DNA from: CAVXFB01 sp963760935
GTDB lineage: Bacteria > Planctomycetota > Planctomycetia > Pirellulales > Thermoguttaceae
DNA length: 64,000 bases
Direction of reading: 5' to 3'
Assembly (NCBI GenBank): GCA_963760935.1
Contig: CAVXFB010000006.1
Span: forward strand, 372,001 to 436,000
The translations under genes and the position numbers were made by a program. Of this stretch, positions 33,114 through 42,511 are shown one piece after another (the first letter of the stretch is position 1; each line of letters opens with the position of its first letter). The notes under the pieces were generated by a model. The model saw only the letters and a program-made list of their open reading frames with translations. It did not search any database and had not been told where the DNA came from.

Positions 33114-33776
33114 TTAGCCGCCCAAGAACGCTACGAGGTGGTTAATAATGTAGTCGGTCGCTTGCACCGGCACCGCCATCAGGCTTGCCCCGGTGAGCGC
33201 CGGAATGATGATCACAGCCGCCAGCGCCAGGGGGCCCAGACGACAAAATCCCTCCCACAGTGGCCGTAGCGGACGGGGCATGATGGCATCGGCCACACGG
33301 CTGCCGTCGAGCGGCGGGATCGGCAGCAGATTGAAAGTCGCCAAGATCACGTTGAGGAAAATAAGGAATTTCAAGAGCATGCATACGCCCAATAAAGCGT
33401 CGGCGGGCATCGGCTGAAAACGCAACAGCAACGCCAACAGCACAAGAGAGAGCGAGGCCAAGCACACATTGGTCAGCGGGCCCGCGATGGCCGTCAGCAG
33501 CATCCCCGTCCGCATGCTGAAGCGGGAGCGGAAGTTTTGCGGCTGGACTGGCACGGGCTTGGCCCAGCCGAAGGGCACGCCCAGAAGCGGCAAGAGCAAC
33601 GTCCCGACAAAGTCGATGTGGGCCAGCGGGTTCAGGGTCAGACGGCCCGCCAGCGCCGCCGTGTCATCGCCCAGGCGCCATGCGGCCCAGGCGTGCCCCC
33701 ATTCATGAACGCTCAGCGAGAGCCAGAGCGGAATCAAGATGAGCAATCGCTCCATCAGCCAATTGTCGTGCGGCAT
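33114..33776 (-). CDS. Site-2 protease family (M50) membrane metalloprotease
   Basis: 220 residues from the ATG at 33776 (MPHDNWLMERLLILIPLWLS). The zinc motif HEWGH lies in the first transmembrane segment; the third ligand region is FNLLPIPPLDGSRVADAIMP. Several hydrophobic segments. Probably an intramembrane protease for an unknown substrate, of the Rip/FtsH-independent small type found widely in bacteria. Confidence 0.88.
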   Translation of the reverse strand: MPHDNWLMERLLILIPLWLSLSVHEWGHAWAAWRLGDDTAALAGRLTLNPLAHIDFVGTLLLPLLGVPFGWAKPVPVQPQNFRSRFSMRTGMLLTAIAGPLTNVCLASLSLVLLALLLRFQPMPADALLGVCMLLKFLIFLNVILATFNLLPIPPLDGSRVADAIMPRPLRPLWEGFCRLGPLALAAVIIIPALTGASLMAVPVQATDYIINHLVAFLGG

Positions 33777-34084
33777 CCATTCGTCCGTTGTTGCGGCAGT
33801 TTCGCGACTCCACGAGTGGGCGTCGCCGCTCTGCCCAGCCCCGCGTGCCTCGAATCTATGGGTGCGGCGGGGGGAAGTCAAGGGTTGAGCTTTAGCGGGG
33901 GGAACTGCTGGCGATCATTTTCTAGGAAGCGCGGAACCTTGCCCGACCATGCAAAGGCACGAGATCCGTAGGTTTCACGGGCGTGGCCGCGGGCGCCGTC
34001 GCCCAGGATTTTCCAGGCCGGTCATTGCCTTCCGATAGCCGATATATTTGTCAAACAGGGGGGGGCAAAATGGGGATGGCCGCG

Positions 34085-34120
34085 ACTTGACATTTATTTC
34101 AAGTTCCGTCAAGCTGCAAG
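34085..34120 (+). promoter_or_regulatory. Spaced repeat element, copy 1 (possible regulator-binding site)
   Basis: ACTTGACAT-N15-TCAAGCTGCAAG. The same two blocks with identical 15-nt spacing recur at 51127-51162. CTTGA and TCAAG form an inverted repeat inside it. The site is about 370 bp 5' of the sigma-54 -24 element, a plausible enhancer distance. Confidence 0.5.
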
Positions 34121-34485
34121 AGTCGAGTGATTGGATTTTCTGCGGACACGCCCGCCATTGGGCTGCGATGTCAGGGCGGGAGTACATTTCGCTGGCAGTA
34201 TACTTGGGGACTTTACTTTATAGAGAAGTGGGCGGACGGGCTCGCGCTCGTTCAGTTTTTCGCCGCCGATGCGGGCGATCGTCAGCTTCAGGCGCGCCGA
34301 TGATCGGGTGGGTTTGCCGGGCAACCGTCGCGCAGTTCTTCGCCGGTCGGGCCTCGCCTAGCCTGATGCCTTTTCGCAACATGCGTGTTGAAATATGGGG
34401 CGGCGAACCGGTCCGGCCTCTTTCGCCGCAGCATCTAAACCGCGTAGGGACATGTGGATGCTGAAATACAAATCAGAGAATCGGC

Positions 34486-34505
34486 TTTCGGCACACTCTT
34501 TGCGT
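34486..34505 (+). promoter_or_regulatory. Sigma-54 (-24/-12) promoter of the exosortase operon
   Basis: TTTCGGCACACTCTTTGCGT: GG at 34490-34491 and GC at 34502-34503 have the required spacing, and the bases match the GGCAC-N5-TTGC consensus at all core positions. The predicted start is near 34515, 40 nt before the exosortase ATG. Sigma-54 control of exosortase/EPS clusters is documented in other bacteria. Confidence 0.6.
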
Positions 34506-34554
34506 CCACGCTCTAGCACTCTGCGGTCAGGGATTTAACAGGATCAATAGAACC

Positions 34555-35562
34555 ATGCAACGAGCGGATACCACCAAACCCAAACCTACGGTTGGCGCAG
34601 AGTTGAAGCGGTTACTTCCCGGACCGGCCGTGCAAGTAGCTTGGTTGGTTCTGACCGCCGTATTCGTGTGGTTTCATTGGGGATCGATCCATCGCTTGCT
34701 TGTCACGTGGTCCACCAACGAAGATTACGGACACGGTTTCTTCGTTCCGCTTTTCTCACTTTTTTTGCTTTGGTCCCGGCGCGACATGATGGCCAATTAT
34801 GCCGGGCGGGGAAGCTGGTGGGGATTGGTGTTCTTTGGCCTCTGGGCCCTCATGCGGTGCGGGGCGGTGTATTTCAATTATGGCAGCCTGCCCGAAATGT
34901 CGCTGGTTCCCTTCTTCGCCGGCGTTGCCCTATTCGTCGGTGGCTGGCAGGCTCTGGCCTGGGCGTGGCCGGCCGTCGTATTTCTCGTCTTCATGATTCC
35001 ATTGCCTGGCACGGTTCAGGGATTTTTCAGCGAACAATTGCAGTCTATTTCGACGCGGCTGAGTGTCTACATCATTCAAACGTTGGGCATTCCCGCGGTA
35101 GCCCAGGGGAACGTCATTCAGTTGACGGAACATCCGCTGGAAGTGGCGCAGGCGTGCAGTGGTTTGCGAATGCTGATGCTTTTCTTTGCGATCTGCATTG
35201 GAGGTGCGTTTGTTATTCGGAAGCCGCTATGGGAAAAACTCTTGATCGTGGCCAGTTCGGCGCCGATTGCCGTAATGGCGAATGTTGCGCGGATCGTCGC
35301 GACGGCCATTCTCTTCGAGGTTGCCCGGCATTGGCCTTCACTAATCGACTTGGACACAAGCGCCAAACAGATTCACGACTGGACGGGTTTATTGGTGCAG
35401 ATGCCCGCTGGTTTGATTCTGCTGTTGCTTGAAATAGCGCTGTTATCGAAGCTATTGGTCGAGCCGGCCTCGACCCGTCCGTTGGCCATGGGCCGGGTGA
35501 TGGCAGCAGATCAGACAACCCAGGGAGCTGTCGAGCGGGCTCTGGGGCGAAGACGGCGATAG
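34555..35562 (+). CDS. xrt: Exosortase (transpeptidase-like membrane sorting enzyme)
   Basis: Cleaves C-terminal sorting signals and anchors proteins at the envelope. 335 residues, many transmembrane segments. The catalytic triad is intact: Cys201 in AQACSGLRMLMLFF, Arg246 in MANVARIVATAIL, His274 in KQIHDWTGLL. The N-terminal YGHGFFVPLFSLFLLW block is family-typical. No PEP-CTERM-type substrate protein was recognised in the window. First gene of the operon with wzc and epsI. Confidence 0.93.
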   Translation: MQRADTTKPKPTVGAELKRLLPGPAVQVAWLVLTAVFVWFHWGSIHRLLVTWSTNEDYGHGFFVPLFSLFLLWSRRDMMANYAGRGSWWGLVFFGLWALMRCGAVYFNYGSLPEMSLVPFFAGVALFVGGWQALAWAWPAVVFLVFMIPLPGTVQGFFSEQLQSISTRLSVYIIQTLGIPAVAQGNVIQLTEHPLEVAQACSGLRMLMLFFAICIGGAFVIRKPLWEKLLIVASSAPIAVMANVARIVATAILFEVARHWPSLIDLDTSAKQIHDWTGLLVQMPAGLILLLLEIALLSKLLVEPASTRPLAMGRVMAADQTTQGAVERALGRRRR

Positions 35563-35630
35563 GGGTAAACGGCGTGTCGGCGCGCTGCGTGGCGGCCGAA
35601 CCATTACGTTGGCAAGAGGATTAGCATTCT

Positions 35631-37880
35631 ATGGCAGACAACGACACATCGCTGCTGACTGAACGACCTGGCGCATCGTCGACGGCATTGTTGCCCATGG
35701 GCATGGCAGAGCAGCGCAATGGCGACTGGGCCACCGCGGCGGCCTTGACCCAGCCCGCGGCGGCGAACGGCCCGAACATCATGGTCTATGTGCATGCCAT
35801 CCGCCGCCACTGGCTAATGGCGACGGGCATCGGCCTGTTGTGCGCTGCAATTGCCGGCCCGGCGGTCTGGATCAGCATCGGCTCGAAGTACACGGCTACA
35901 GCGTTGTTGAAGGTGGCGATGGTCGAGAAGCAGATTGTGGCCCAGCAAACAGGGGGCACCGATCAGGCGAGTTTCGATATCTACAAGGCAACGCAATCGC
36001 AGGCCTTGCAGAACCGCTTTGTCATTATTTCAGCCCTACGCAAGACCGAGGTGGCCAGGCTTCCCTCGGTTCGTGAACGGGAAGGGTCCGATCCCGTCGG
36101 CTGGCTGTTGTCGCAACTCTCCGTCGGGTTTCCGGGCCGTGCGGAATGGATGGAAGTCAGTGTGACCCGTCCTGACGCCAAGGAGGCAAAGACGCTCGTC
36201 ACGGCCGTCGTGGAGTCGTATATGACGGACGTGGTTAATGCGGAACTCTTTCAGAAGATGCAGAAGCTCAGCCAACTCGACGACGCCTATACGGATACGG
36301 AGAAGAAGATCCGCGAAAAGCGTGAGCTCATCAAGACCGAAGCTGAACAGGTTGGCACATCGGATACCGAGATGCTGAGCACGAAACAGAAGCTCGCCTT
36401 GGATGAACTCACCGGCCTTCGTCAAACGATGATGCAACTGGAGATTGAACTGCGAACGGTGAAGACGAATTTGGCGGCGCAGAAGTCGCTGCTGGAGAGT
36501 GCCAACAAGCTCGACCCCAACGACGCCGAAGTGGAGATGTTGGTGCAGAGCGACCCGTTTGCACGCGACTTGGCCACGCAGATCATGTGGCGAAACGTGG
36601 ATCAAGGCTATCAGAAGAAGAATGTCGCTGCCGGTGCGGCATCCCGCTACGTCGACCGCTATACTCAAGAGCTTGACGGGATGCAGGAGCAATACAACAA
36701 CGTGCGGATGAAGATGGCTCAGCTCGTGCAAAAGAGAAGGCAATCCGATATCCAAAGGGAGATCACGAAGCTCCAAACGGCCATGGAAGTCATGTCGGAG
36801 AATCAGCAGAAGCTCCAAACCCAGGTCGAGTCAAAACAGAGGGAAGCGGAGAAGTTCGGCAAATCGAACGTGGTAATCGAAATGATGCGGAATGAGATCA
36901 ACAACTTGGACACGATGTTGACGACGATCTCGCGCGAGCGTGAGGAGCTTCGAGTGGAAGTTCGCGCTCCGGCCCGCGTCACCTGGCTGAGGGACGATGC
37001 CATTCCGGATACCCCGTCGAATCGCACGACACGCGCCGGTTTGACGCTGATGGCCCTTTTGGCGGCTTTCTGCCTTCCGGCCGGCGTCGTGGCTTTCTGG
37101 GATTCGCGGGCTCAGCGCATTAACAATTGTACCGACGTGTCCCAAGGGCTGCGACTGTCGGTGATCGGCTCCGTGCCGTTGATCCCTAGCCGCGTGATCC
37201 GTGGCTTGGGGTCGCCATCGAAACGAAACCAGTCGTGGCACGTGCGATTGACCGAGTCGGTCGACGGCATTGCCGCCCGCGTCCTGCGAAAAGCCGAGAC
37301 CGAGTTGTGTCGGGTGATCATGGTTTCTAGTGCGTCGGGCGGCGAGGGCAAGACCACGCTGGCCACCCAGTTGGCGTTAAGCTTGGCGCGTGCCGGCCGG
37401 CGGACCGTGTTGGTCGACTTCGATCTGCGGCGTCCGGCGTTCGACGAGGTGTTTGGTCTTCCCTTGGAGCCGGGCGTATGCGAAGCGCTGCGGCTGCAAG
37501 AAGACATTACCGCGTGTGTCCACGATATTTCCGGTAACAATATGGCCGTCGTCACGGCCGGCCGCTGGGACCGCAATGCACTGGCCTCGCTGTCCAACGG
37601 CACAGCCGCCTCGTTGTTCAAAAAATTGCGTGAGGAGTTCGATTTCGTGATCGTCGACACCAGTCCAATTCTGCCGGTGGCCGATGCCCGCTTCGTCAGT
37701 CAGCACGTCGACTCGGTGGTGCTTTCGGTGTTCCGCGACATTAGCCAGGCGCCGAAGATTCAAGCGGCGTGCGAGATACTCGCAGCGTTTGGAGTGCAAA
37801 CCATCGAAGCCGTTGTGACCGGGCCGAACGACAACATGTACGGCGAGCACATTGGATACGAGTCTACGATACCCGCCTGA
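35631..37880 (+). CDS. Polysaccharide biosynthesis tyrosine autokinase (Wzc/Wzz-like)
   Basis: Chain-length control and export regulation. 749 residues: Wzz N-terminus with a transmembrane segment around 63-82, a long coiled-coil periplasmic region (about 190-440, many Gln/Glu/Lys), a second helix near 470-490, then a BY-kinase domain. Walker A SSASGGEGKTTLATQLAL (about 566), Walker A-prime RTVLVDFDLRRPAF (about 593), Walker B FVIVDTSPILPVADA. The C-terminus has only two Tyr, so the usual Tyr cluster is minimal. Confidence 0.93.
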   Translation: MADNDTSLLTERPGASSTALLPMGMAEQRNGDWATAAALTQPAAANGPNIMVYVHAIRRHWLMATGIGLLCAAIAGPAVWISIGSKYTATALLKVAMVEKQIVAQQTGGTDQASFDIYKATQSQALQNRFVIISALRKTEVARLPSVREREGSDPVGWLLSQLSVGFPGRAEWMEVSVTRPDAKEAKTLVTAVVESYMTDVVNAELFQKMQKLSQLDDAYTDTEKKIREKRELIKTEAEQVGTSDTEMLSTKQKLALDELTGLRQTMMQLEIELRTVKTNLAAQKSLLESANKLDPNDAEVEMLVQSDPFARDLATQIMWRNVDQGYQKKNVAAGAASRYVDRYTQELDGMQEQYNNVRMKMAQLVQKRRQSDIQREITKLQTAMEVMSENQQKLQTQVESKQREAEKFGKSNVVIEMMRNEINNLDTMLTTISREREELRVEVRAPARVTWLRDDAIPDTPSNRTTRAGLTLMALLAAFCLPAGVVAFWDSRAQRINNCTDVSQGLRLSVIGSVPLIPSRVIRGLGSPSKRNQSWHVRLTESVDGIAARVLRKAETELCRVIMVSSASGGEGKTTLATQLALSLARAGRRTVLVDFDLRRPAFDEVFGLPLEPGVCEALRLQEDITACVHDISGNNMAVVTAGRWDRNALASLSNGTAASLFKKLREEFDFVIVDTSPILPVADARFVSQHVDSVVLSVFRDISQAPKIQAACEILAAFGVQTIEAVVTGPNDNMYGEHIGYESTIPA

Positions 37881-37895
37881 CGGCAAGGATGAAAA

Positions 37896-38567
37896 ATGAA
37901 GAGCAGCGCCATTCGTTTGTATATCGTGGTCGCCCTGATCGTGGTGACGTTCGGCCTGACCCAGTGGGCCGGCTGGGCCACGGAACCGCCCGTGGTCGAA
38001 CTGCCGCCCTGGTCTTTGAGCGACCTGCCGCTACAGTTGGGCAGCTGGCGCGGCGAAACGACCAAGACGGACCCGGAAATCTTCGCCGCCAGCGATGCCA
38101 ACGTGATCGTAGATCGGCGATACGTGGACGACGAGAACCACGTAGTGTTGTCGCATACCGCCACGTTTCCCGATCCGGAAAAAGGCATCTACCATAATCC
38201 TTTGAATTGCTACCGTACGCACGGCTGGACGAAGCTCCGCGATACCACCGTGAATTTGGATGTCTCGGACAACCTCACCATTCCCGTAGTTCTGACGGTT
38301 TGGGAAAATGAGAACAAGAAGGTGATGGTGTTCTATTGGTATCAGTTGGGCGAACGGATTTTGCATGAGCGGTGGGAATTAGGGAAGGCCCGATTCGCGA
38401 TGCGCGGCCATGACAAGTGGCCCGTGCTGCTGAAGGTCATGCTTCAGACCGACGTTACCGAACGCGATGACCCGGAAGAAGTTCTGATGGGCTTCGGGAA
38501 GCAAATTGCCGGGTGGTTGAACAACCCGGAACACAGCAAGTATTTCGAGCGTTGGCGCGGCGTTTGA
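37896..38567 (+). CDS. epsI: EpsI family exosortase-associated protein
   Basis: 223 residues with one N-terminal membrane segment (residues 7-25). The motif NCYRTHGWTKLRD and AFYW-like stretch MVFYWYQLGERI match the EpsI (DUF3485) family found next to exosortases. Follows wzc by 15 nt, with AAGGA before the ATG. Its biochemical role is not known for the family. Confidence 0.88.
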   Translation: MKSSAIRLYIVVALIVVTFGLTQWAGWATEPPVVELPPWSLSDLPLQLGSWRGETTKTDPEIFAASDANVIVDRRYVDDENHVVLSHTATFPDPEKGIYHNPLNCYRTHGWTKLRDTTVNLDVSDNLTIPVVLTVWENENKKVMVFYWYQLGERILHERWELGKARFAMRGHDKWPVLLKVMLQTDVTERDDPEEVLMGFGKQIAGWLNNPEHSKYFERWRGV

Positions 38568-38665
38568 CCGCGCAGTGGAGTTTGGGCTAGAATGGAGGCT
38601 CGCACGTGCGGGGCAGTGTGCCGTTGTCTTTTTGCTCTCAGTTCGCAACCACTTTGGCTGGCATC

Positions 38666-40650
38666 ATGAGAAAAGCGGCTCAAGGCGCCCCCCGCGTGGG
38701 CGAGGCAACCCGCGCCTTGCCATCGGTCGTCCGCGACCGAACGCGTCGTATCACCGGACAACTCGTCGCCCCGCAATCGTGGCTCTTGGCTATTGCGCAC
38801 GCCCTTGTCTTCGTGCTGGCCTACTGGCTGGCCTTCCTGTTCCTCTTCGACTTCAACCTATCCCCTGATATCCAAGCGCGGTTCTGGTCCAACCTGGTAT
38901 GGGTGATCTGTGTGAAGGTGTTGGTCTTTGGGCTGCTGTCGCAGTTCCATGGCTGGTGGCGCTATGTGACCTTCGCCGATCTGGCGGCGCTGTTGAGGGC
39001 CGCCCTCGCCTCGTTGTTCGTCCTGGCGGCGGTCAACTACTTTTTCCATCCCGCCCAGCCGGTTCCCCGCAGCGTGCTGATCATCGATTGCATGACAACC
39101 GTGGCAATTCTGGCGCGGCGCGGGCCAGTTGGCGGATGTCGCGCGAAATATTCCAGCCCTTGCTCGGTTCCAGTAAAGATTCGCACTGGGCATTGTTGGT
39201 TGGCACCGATCTGGCCAACGGTATTCTCGCCCATCAAATCCAATCGCACTATCATCTGCCGTATCGCGTTCGCGGCTTTCTGGCCACCGCAGAATTCGCC
39301 CGCGGCGCGCGCCTAGGCCAAATTCCCATCCTTGGCCTGGTGGATGACGTGGGCGAGATCGCAAAGGCGTTTCATGCTACCGACGTGCTGGTCGTCGCCG
39401 GTACGCTCGCCGGGCGACGCTTGCGGAGCCTCATGGAGGCCTGCGAAACCCACAAGTTGACCCTCAAGATCATCCGCTCGCTGCAGGACCGGTTCGAGGG
39501 CGACAGCCACGTTCCCCTCCGCGATATCGAAATCAACGACCTCTTGGGACGCGACCCCGTCACGCTCGACACCAACAGCATCGGCAAGCTGCTCGAAGGG
39601 CGCCGCGTGATGGTCACCGGGGCCGGTGGCAGCATCGGTTCGGAAATCTGCCGGCAGATCATCAAGTTCAATCCCGAGTGCATCGTGCTCGTCGGCCGCG
39701 GCGAAAATCGCATCTTCACCATCGACCGCGAGTTGCGGTCGTTGCATGCGCCCACTGTGCTATACCCGTGTATTGCCGATATCGCCAATCGCCAACGGAT
39801 GGAGCAGGTCTTCAAGGAACATCGTCCGGAGGTCGTGTTTCATGCCGCGGCCCACAAGCACGTGCCGCTGATGGAAGCAAACGTGGGCGAGGCGATCCGA
39901 AACAACGTCTTTGGCACCAAGTGTCTGACCGATCTGGCCGATCAGTACGGCGTGGCCAGCTTCGTGATGATCTCGACCGACAAAGCGGTGCGGCCCACGA
40001 GCATCATGGGCGTGACCAAGCAGGTCGCCGAGCGTTACGTGCACGCACTTTCGCAGGAATCGGCCACGCGTTTCACCGTGGTCCGCTTCGGCAACGTGTT
40101 GGGCTCGGCCGGCAGCGTGGTGCCGATCTTCCAGGAACAAATTCGCAATGGCGGCCCGATTACCGTCACCGATCCGCGCATGACGCGGTTCTTCATGACC
40201 ATCCCCGAGGCGTCGCAGCTAGTCTTGCAGGCGGCCACGATGGGCGCCGGCGGCGAAATCTTCGTGTTGGAGATGGGCGAACCGGTGAAGATCGTCGACT
40301 TGGCCCGCGATCTCATTCGACTTTCCGGCTTGCCGGAGCAGGCCGTCGAGATCACCTTTACCGGCATCCGGCGCGGCGAGAAGCTGTACGAAGAGCTGTA
40401 CTTCGAGGACGAGCAGACGTTGCCCACCTCGCATCCCAAGGTGCGTGCGGCCTATCACCGCCCCTACGCCTTGGTCGAAGTGCGGCGGGCCATCACGCAA
40501 CTCGATCGGTCGCTCGAACAGCCGGAAGAGGCTCTTCGCCGGACGCTACGCGAAATTGTCCCCGAATTTAGCCCGCCCTGTGAGGGCGCGGCCGTGGCAC
40601 CGGCGCCGCTCCCTTTGGACGGCCATCGCTCCGTGGCGCCGGTGACTTGA
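38666..40650 (+). CDS. CapD/PglF-like nucleotide-sugar 4,6-dehydratase, membrane type, frameshifted
   Basis: 661 residues if one missing base near 39112-39122 is restored. N-terminal membrane domain (residues 30-130: SWLLAIAHALVFVLAYWLAF, LVWVICVKVLVFGLLSQFHG), then a Rossmann domain ASWRMSREIFQPLL, and the catalytic domain from about 310 with VMVTGAGGSIGSEICRQIIK, FHAAAHKHVPLMEAN, STDKAVRPTSIMGVTKQVAE and FTGIRRGEKLYEELYFED. The break lies in the GC repeat of the linker. It probably starts a UDP-sugar modification. Confidence 0.9.
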
Positions 40651-40682
40651 CCGGTACGCTGCGGCGGAGGTACTTGGAGAAA

Positions 40683-40746
40683 ACGGACTAAACGCTAAGA
40701 TCTAAGCACTAAGTTCTTGGTTCTTAGGTCCTAGCGATTAGTCCGT
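40683..40746. repeat. Imperfect inverted repeat between CapD-like and Wlb-like genes
   Basis: Arms 40683-40700 and 40729-40746 match at 15 of 18 positions (ACGGACTAAACGCTAAGA versus ACGGACTAATCGCTAGGA). AT-rich in a G+C-rich locus. Internal CTAAG/CTTAG steps add symmetry. It could be a remnant transposable palindrome. Confidence 0.55.
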
Positions 40747-40785
40747 TGTGCTTAGTGGCATCCCGACAAGGTCCGGAGGATTAAC

Positions 40786-42414
40786 GTGAACGGTAACGTC
40801 GCCGTCGTGGGTTGTGGCTACTGGGGCAAGAATCTGGTGCGTGTTTTTTCGCAGCTCGGCGCCTTGCGGTGCGTCTGCGATACCGATGCCTCGCGCTTTG
40901 CCGCCCTGGCTATCCACGGCGATCCACCCCGGTTCAGCGACGACCTGCCCGACGTGTTGAGCGATCCCACGATCGGCGCCGTGGCGGTCGCCACCCCGGC
41001 CGCCACGCATTACGACGTCGTCCGCCAATGCCTGGCCGCCGGCAAGGACGTCTTCGTCGAGAAACCGCTGGCCCTTACGGTCGAGCAAGGACACGAGCTG
41101 GTGGCGCTGGCAAAGGCCGGTTCGCGGATCCTGATGGTTGGGCACATCCTCCTCTACCATCCCGCAGTCGTCAAATTGCGGCAACTGATCGGCGAAGGAT
41201 CGCTGGGCCGCATCCTCTACTGCTACTCGAACCGGCTGAACATGGGCTTGATTCGCACCGAGGAGAACATCCTCTGGAGCTTTGCCCCGCACGATATTTC
41301 GGTCCTGCTGCACTTGCTCGGCGAGGAACCTATCTCGGCCGAGGCCGAAGGGCAGAGCTATCTTACGCCCGGCGTGGTCGACGTGACGCTCAGCCGGCTG
41401 CGATTCCGCAGCGGTGCGAGCGCCCACATCTTCGTCAGTTGGCTGCATCCGTCGAAGGAGCAGAAGTTCGTGGTCGTCGGTTCCGAGCAGATGGCCGTTT
41501 TCGACGACACGGCCGAAAAGAAGCTGCTTCTGTATCCGCATCGCATCGACTGGGCCAGCCGCATGCCGAAGGCCGTCAAGGCCGATGCCGTCCCGGTCGA
41601 ATTAGACAAGGCTGAGCCGTTGAAAGCGGAATGTCAGCACTTTCTCGATTGCGTTGCCAGCCGCCGCCCGCCGCTGAGCGACGGCAACGAAGGACTGCGC
41701 GTATTGAAGGTGCTCGGCGCCTGCCAGCGATCGCTCGAAGAGCATGGCACGCCCGGTCTGGCAAAATCCGGACCCGATGCGGCAGAGCTGTCCGTCGGCC
41801 AAGCGGCCAAGGCAGCGGCGGCCCCGCCCGCCGATTTTTTCGCCCATGAAACGGCCTATGTCGACCAGCCGTGCACGATCGGCAAGGGGACGAAGATTTG
41901 GCATTTTTCCCACATCATGAAGGGGGCCAAGATCGGCGAGAAGTGTTCGATCGGCCAGAATGTCGTGGTCGGAGCGGCGGCCGTGGTCGGCAACGGTGTG
42001 AAAATTCAGAACAACGTCTCGATCTACGATGCCGTCACGATTGAGGACGGCGTGTTCTGCGGCCCGTCGATGGTCTTTACCAACGTGATCAATCCGCGGA
42101 GCGAGATCGTCCGCAAGACCGAGTACCGCCCGACGTTGATCCGCCGCGGGGCGACGCTGGGCGCCAATTCGACGATTGTTTGCGGCCACACGGTGGGCCG
42201 CTATGCCCTGGTTGCGGCCGGTGCGGTGGTCACGCACGATGTGCCCGATTTCGCCCTGATGGCTGGCGTCCCGGCCCGGCGGCTCGGTTGGGTTTGTCGA
42301 TGTGCGGTCGGGAAGCTACAATTCGACGAATCGCACAAGGCCGTCTGTTCGGCATGTGGCGCCGGCTACCAGTTGCACGGCGGCCAAGTGCAGGAAATCG
42401 ACGCTGGCGTTTAG
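40786..42414 (+). CDS. WlbA-WlbB fusion: Gfo/Idh/MocA dehydrogenase + N-acetyltransferase
   Basis: Two steps of UDP-2,3-diamino-uronic acid synthesis in one protein of 542 residues. Start GTG with GGAGGA 5 nt upstream. Residues 1-330: Rossmann VAVVGCGYWGKNLVRVFSQL, EKPLALTVEQGHELV, HPSKEQKFVVVGS. Residues about 350-505: left-handed beta helix (GEKCSIGQNVVVGAAAVVGN; NSTIVCGHTVGRYALVAAGA). The C-terminal CRC/CSAC zinc ribbon (ends CGAGYQLHGGQVQEIDAGV) is normal for WbpD-type acetyltransferases. Pairs with the aminotransferase that follows. The TAG stop is provided by a REP element. Confidence 0.92.
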   Translation: MNGNVAVVGCGYWGKNLVRVFSQLGALRCVCDTDASRFAALAIHGDPPRFSDDLPDVLSDPTIGAVAVATPAATHYDVVRQCLAAGKDVFVEKPLALTVEQGHELVALAKAGSRILMVGHILLYHPAVVKLRQLIGEGSLGRILYCYSNRLNMGLIRTEENILWSFAPHDISVLLHLLGEEPISAEAEGQSYLTPGVVDVTLSRLRFRSGASAHIFVSWLHPSKEQKFVVVGSEQMAVFDDTAEKKLLLYPHRIDWASRMPKAVKADAVPVELDKAEPLKAECQHFLDCVASRRPPLSDGNEGLRVLKVLGACQRSLEEHGTPGLAKSGPDAAELSVGQAAKAAAAPPADFFAHETAYVDQPCTIGKGTKIWHFSHIMKGAKIGEKCSIGQNVVVGAAAVVGNGVKIQNNVSIYDAVTIEDGVFCGPSMVFTNVINPRSEIVRKTEYRPTLIRRGATLGANSTIVCGHTVGRYALVAAGAVVTHDVPDFALMAGVPARRLGWVCRCAVGKLQFDESHKAVCSACGAGYQLHGGQVQEIDAGV

Positions 42415-42473
42415 CGGCCGACGGCACGTCGGCCCGGCCTGCGGTTTAGCCGCCGTGCCGGCGGCTGCTAAAC
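42410..42473. repeat. Pair of REP palindromes at the end of the Wlb fusion gene
   Basis: First copy 42410-42434 (TTTAGCGGCCGACGGCACGT then CGGCC), whose TTTAG contains the stop codon of the gene. Second copy 42444-42473 is a near-symmetric palindrome, GTTTAGC at one end and GCTAAAC at the other, enclosing CGCCGTGCCGGCGG. These belong to the family next to the RAYT. Confidence 0.75.
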
Positions 42474-42511
42474 TACCAACATTTATCAGCATCACTAACA
42501 ATCCATTCACA

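Larger units (their letters stand above)
33777..34554. other. 778-bp non-coding region upstream of the exosortase operon
   Basis: No convincing protein is seen on either strand. It holds the repeated element at 34085-34120 and the sigma-54 promoter candidate at 34486-34505. It probably is the control region for the exopolysaccharide locus and also includes the promoter of the divergent M50 gene. Confidence 0.6.

Noticed and set aside
34641..35432. Second open frame inside the exosortase gene
   Set aside because: Shifted frame of xrt with no plausible product; the catalytic residues belong to the main frame.
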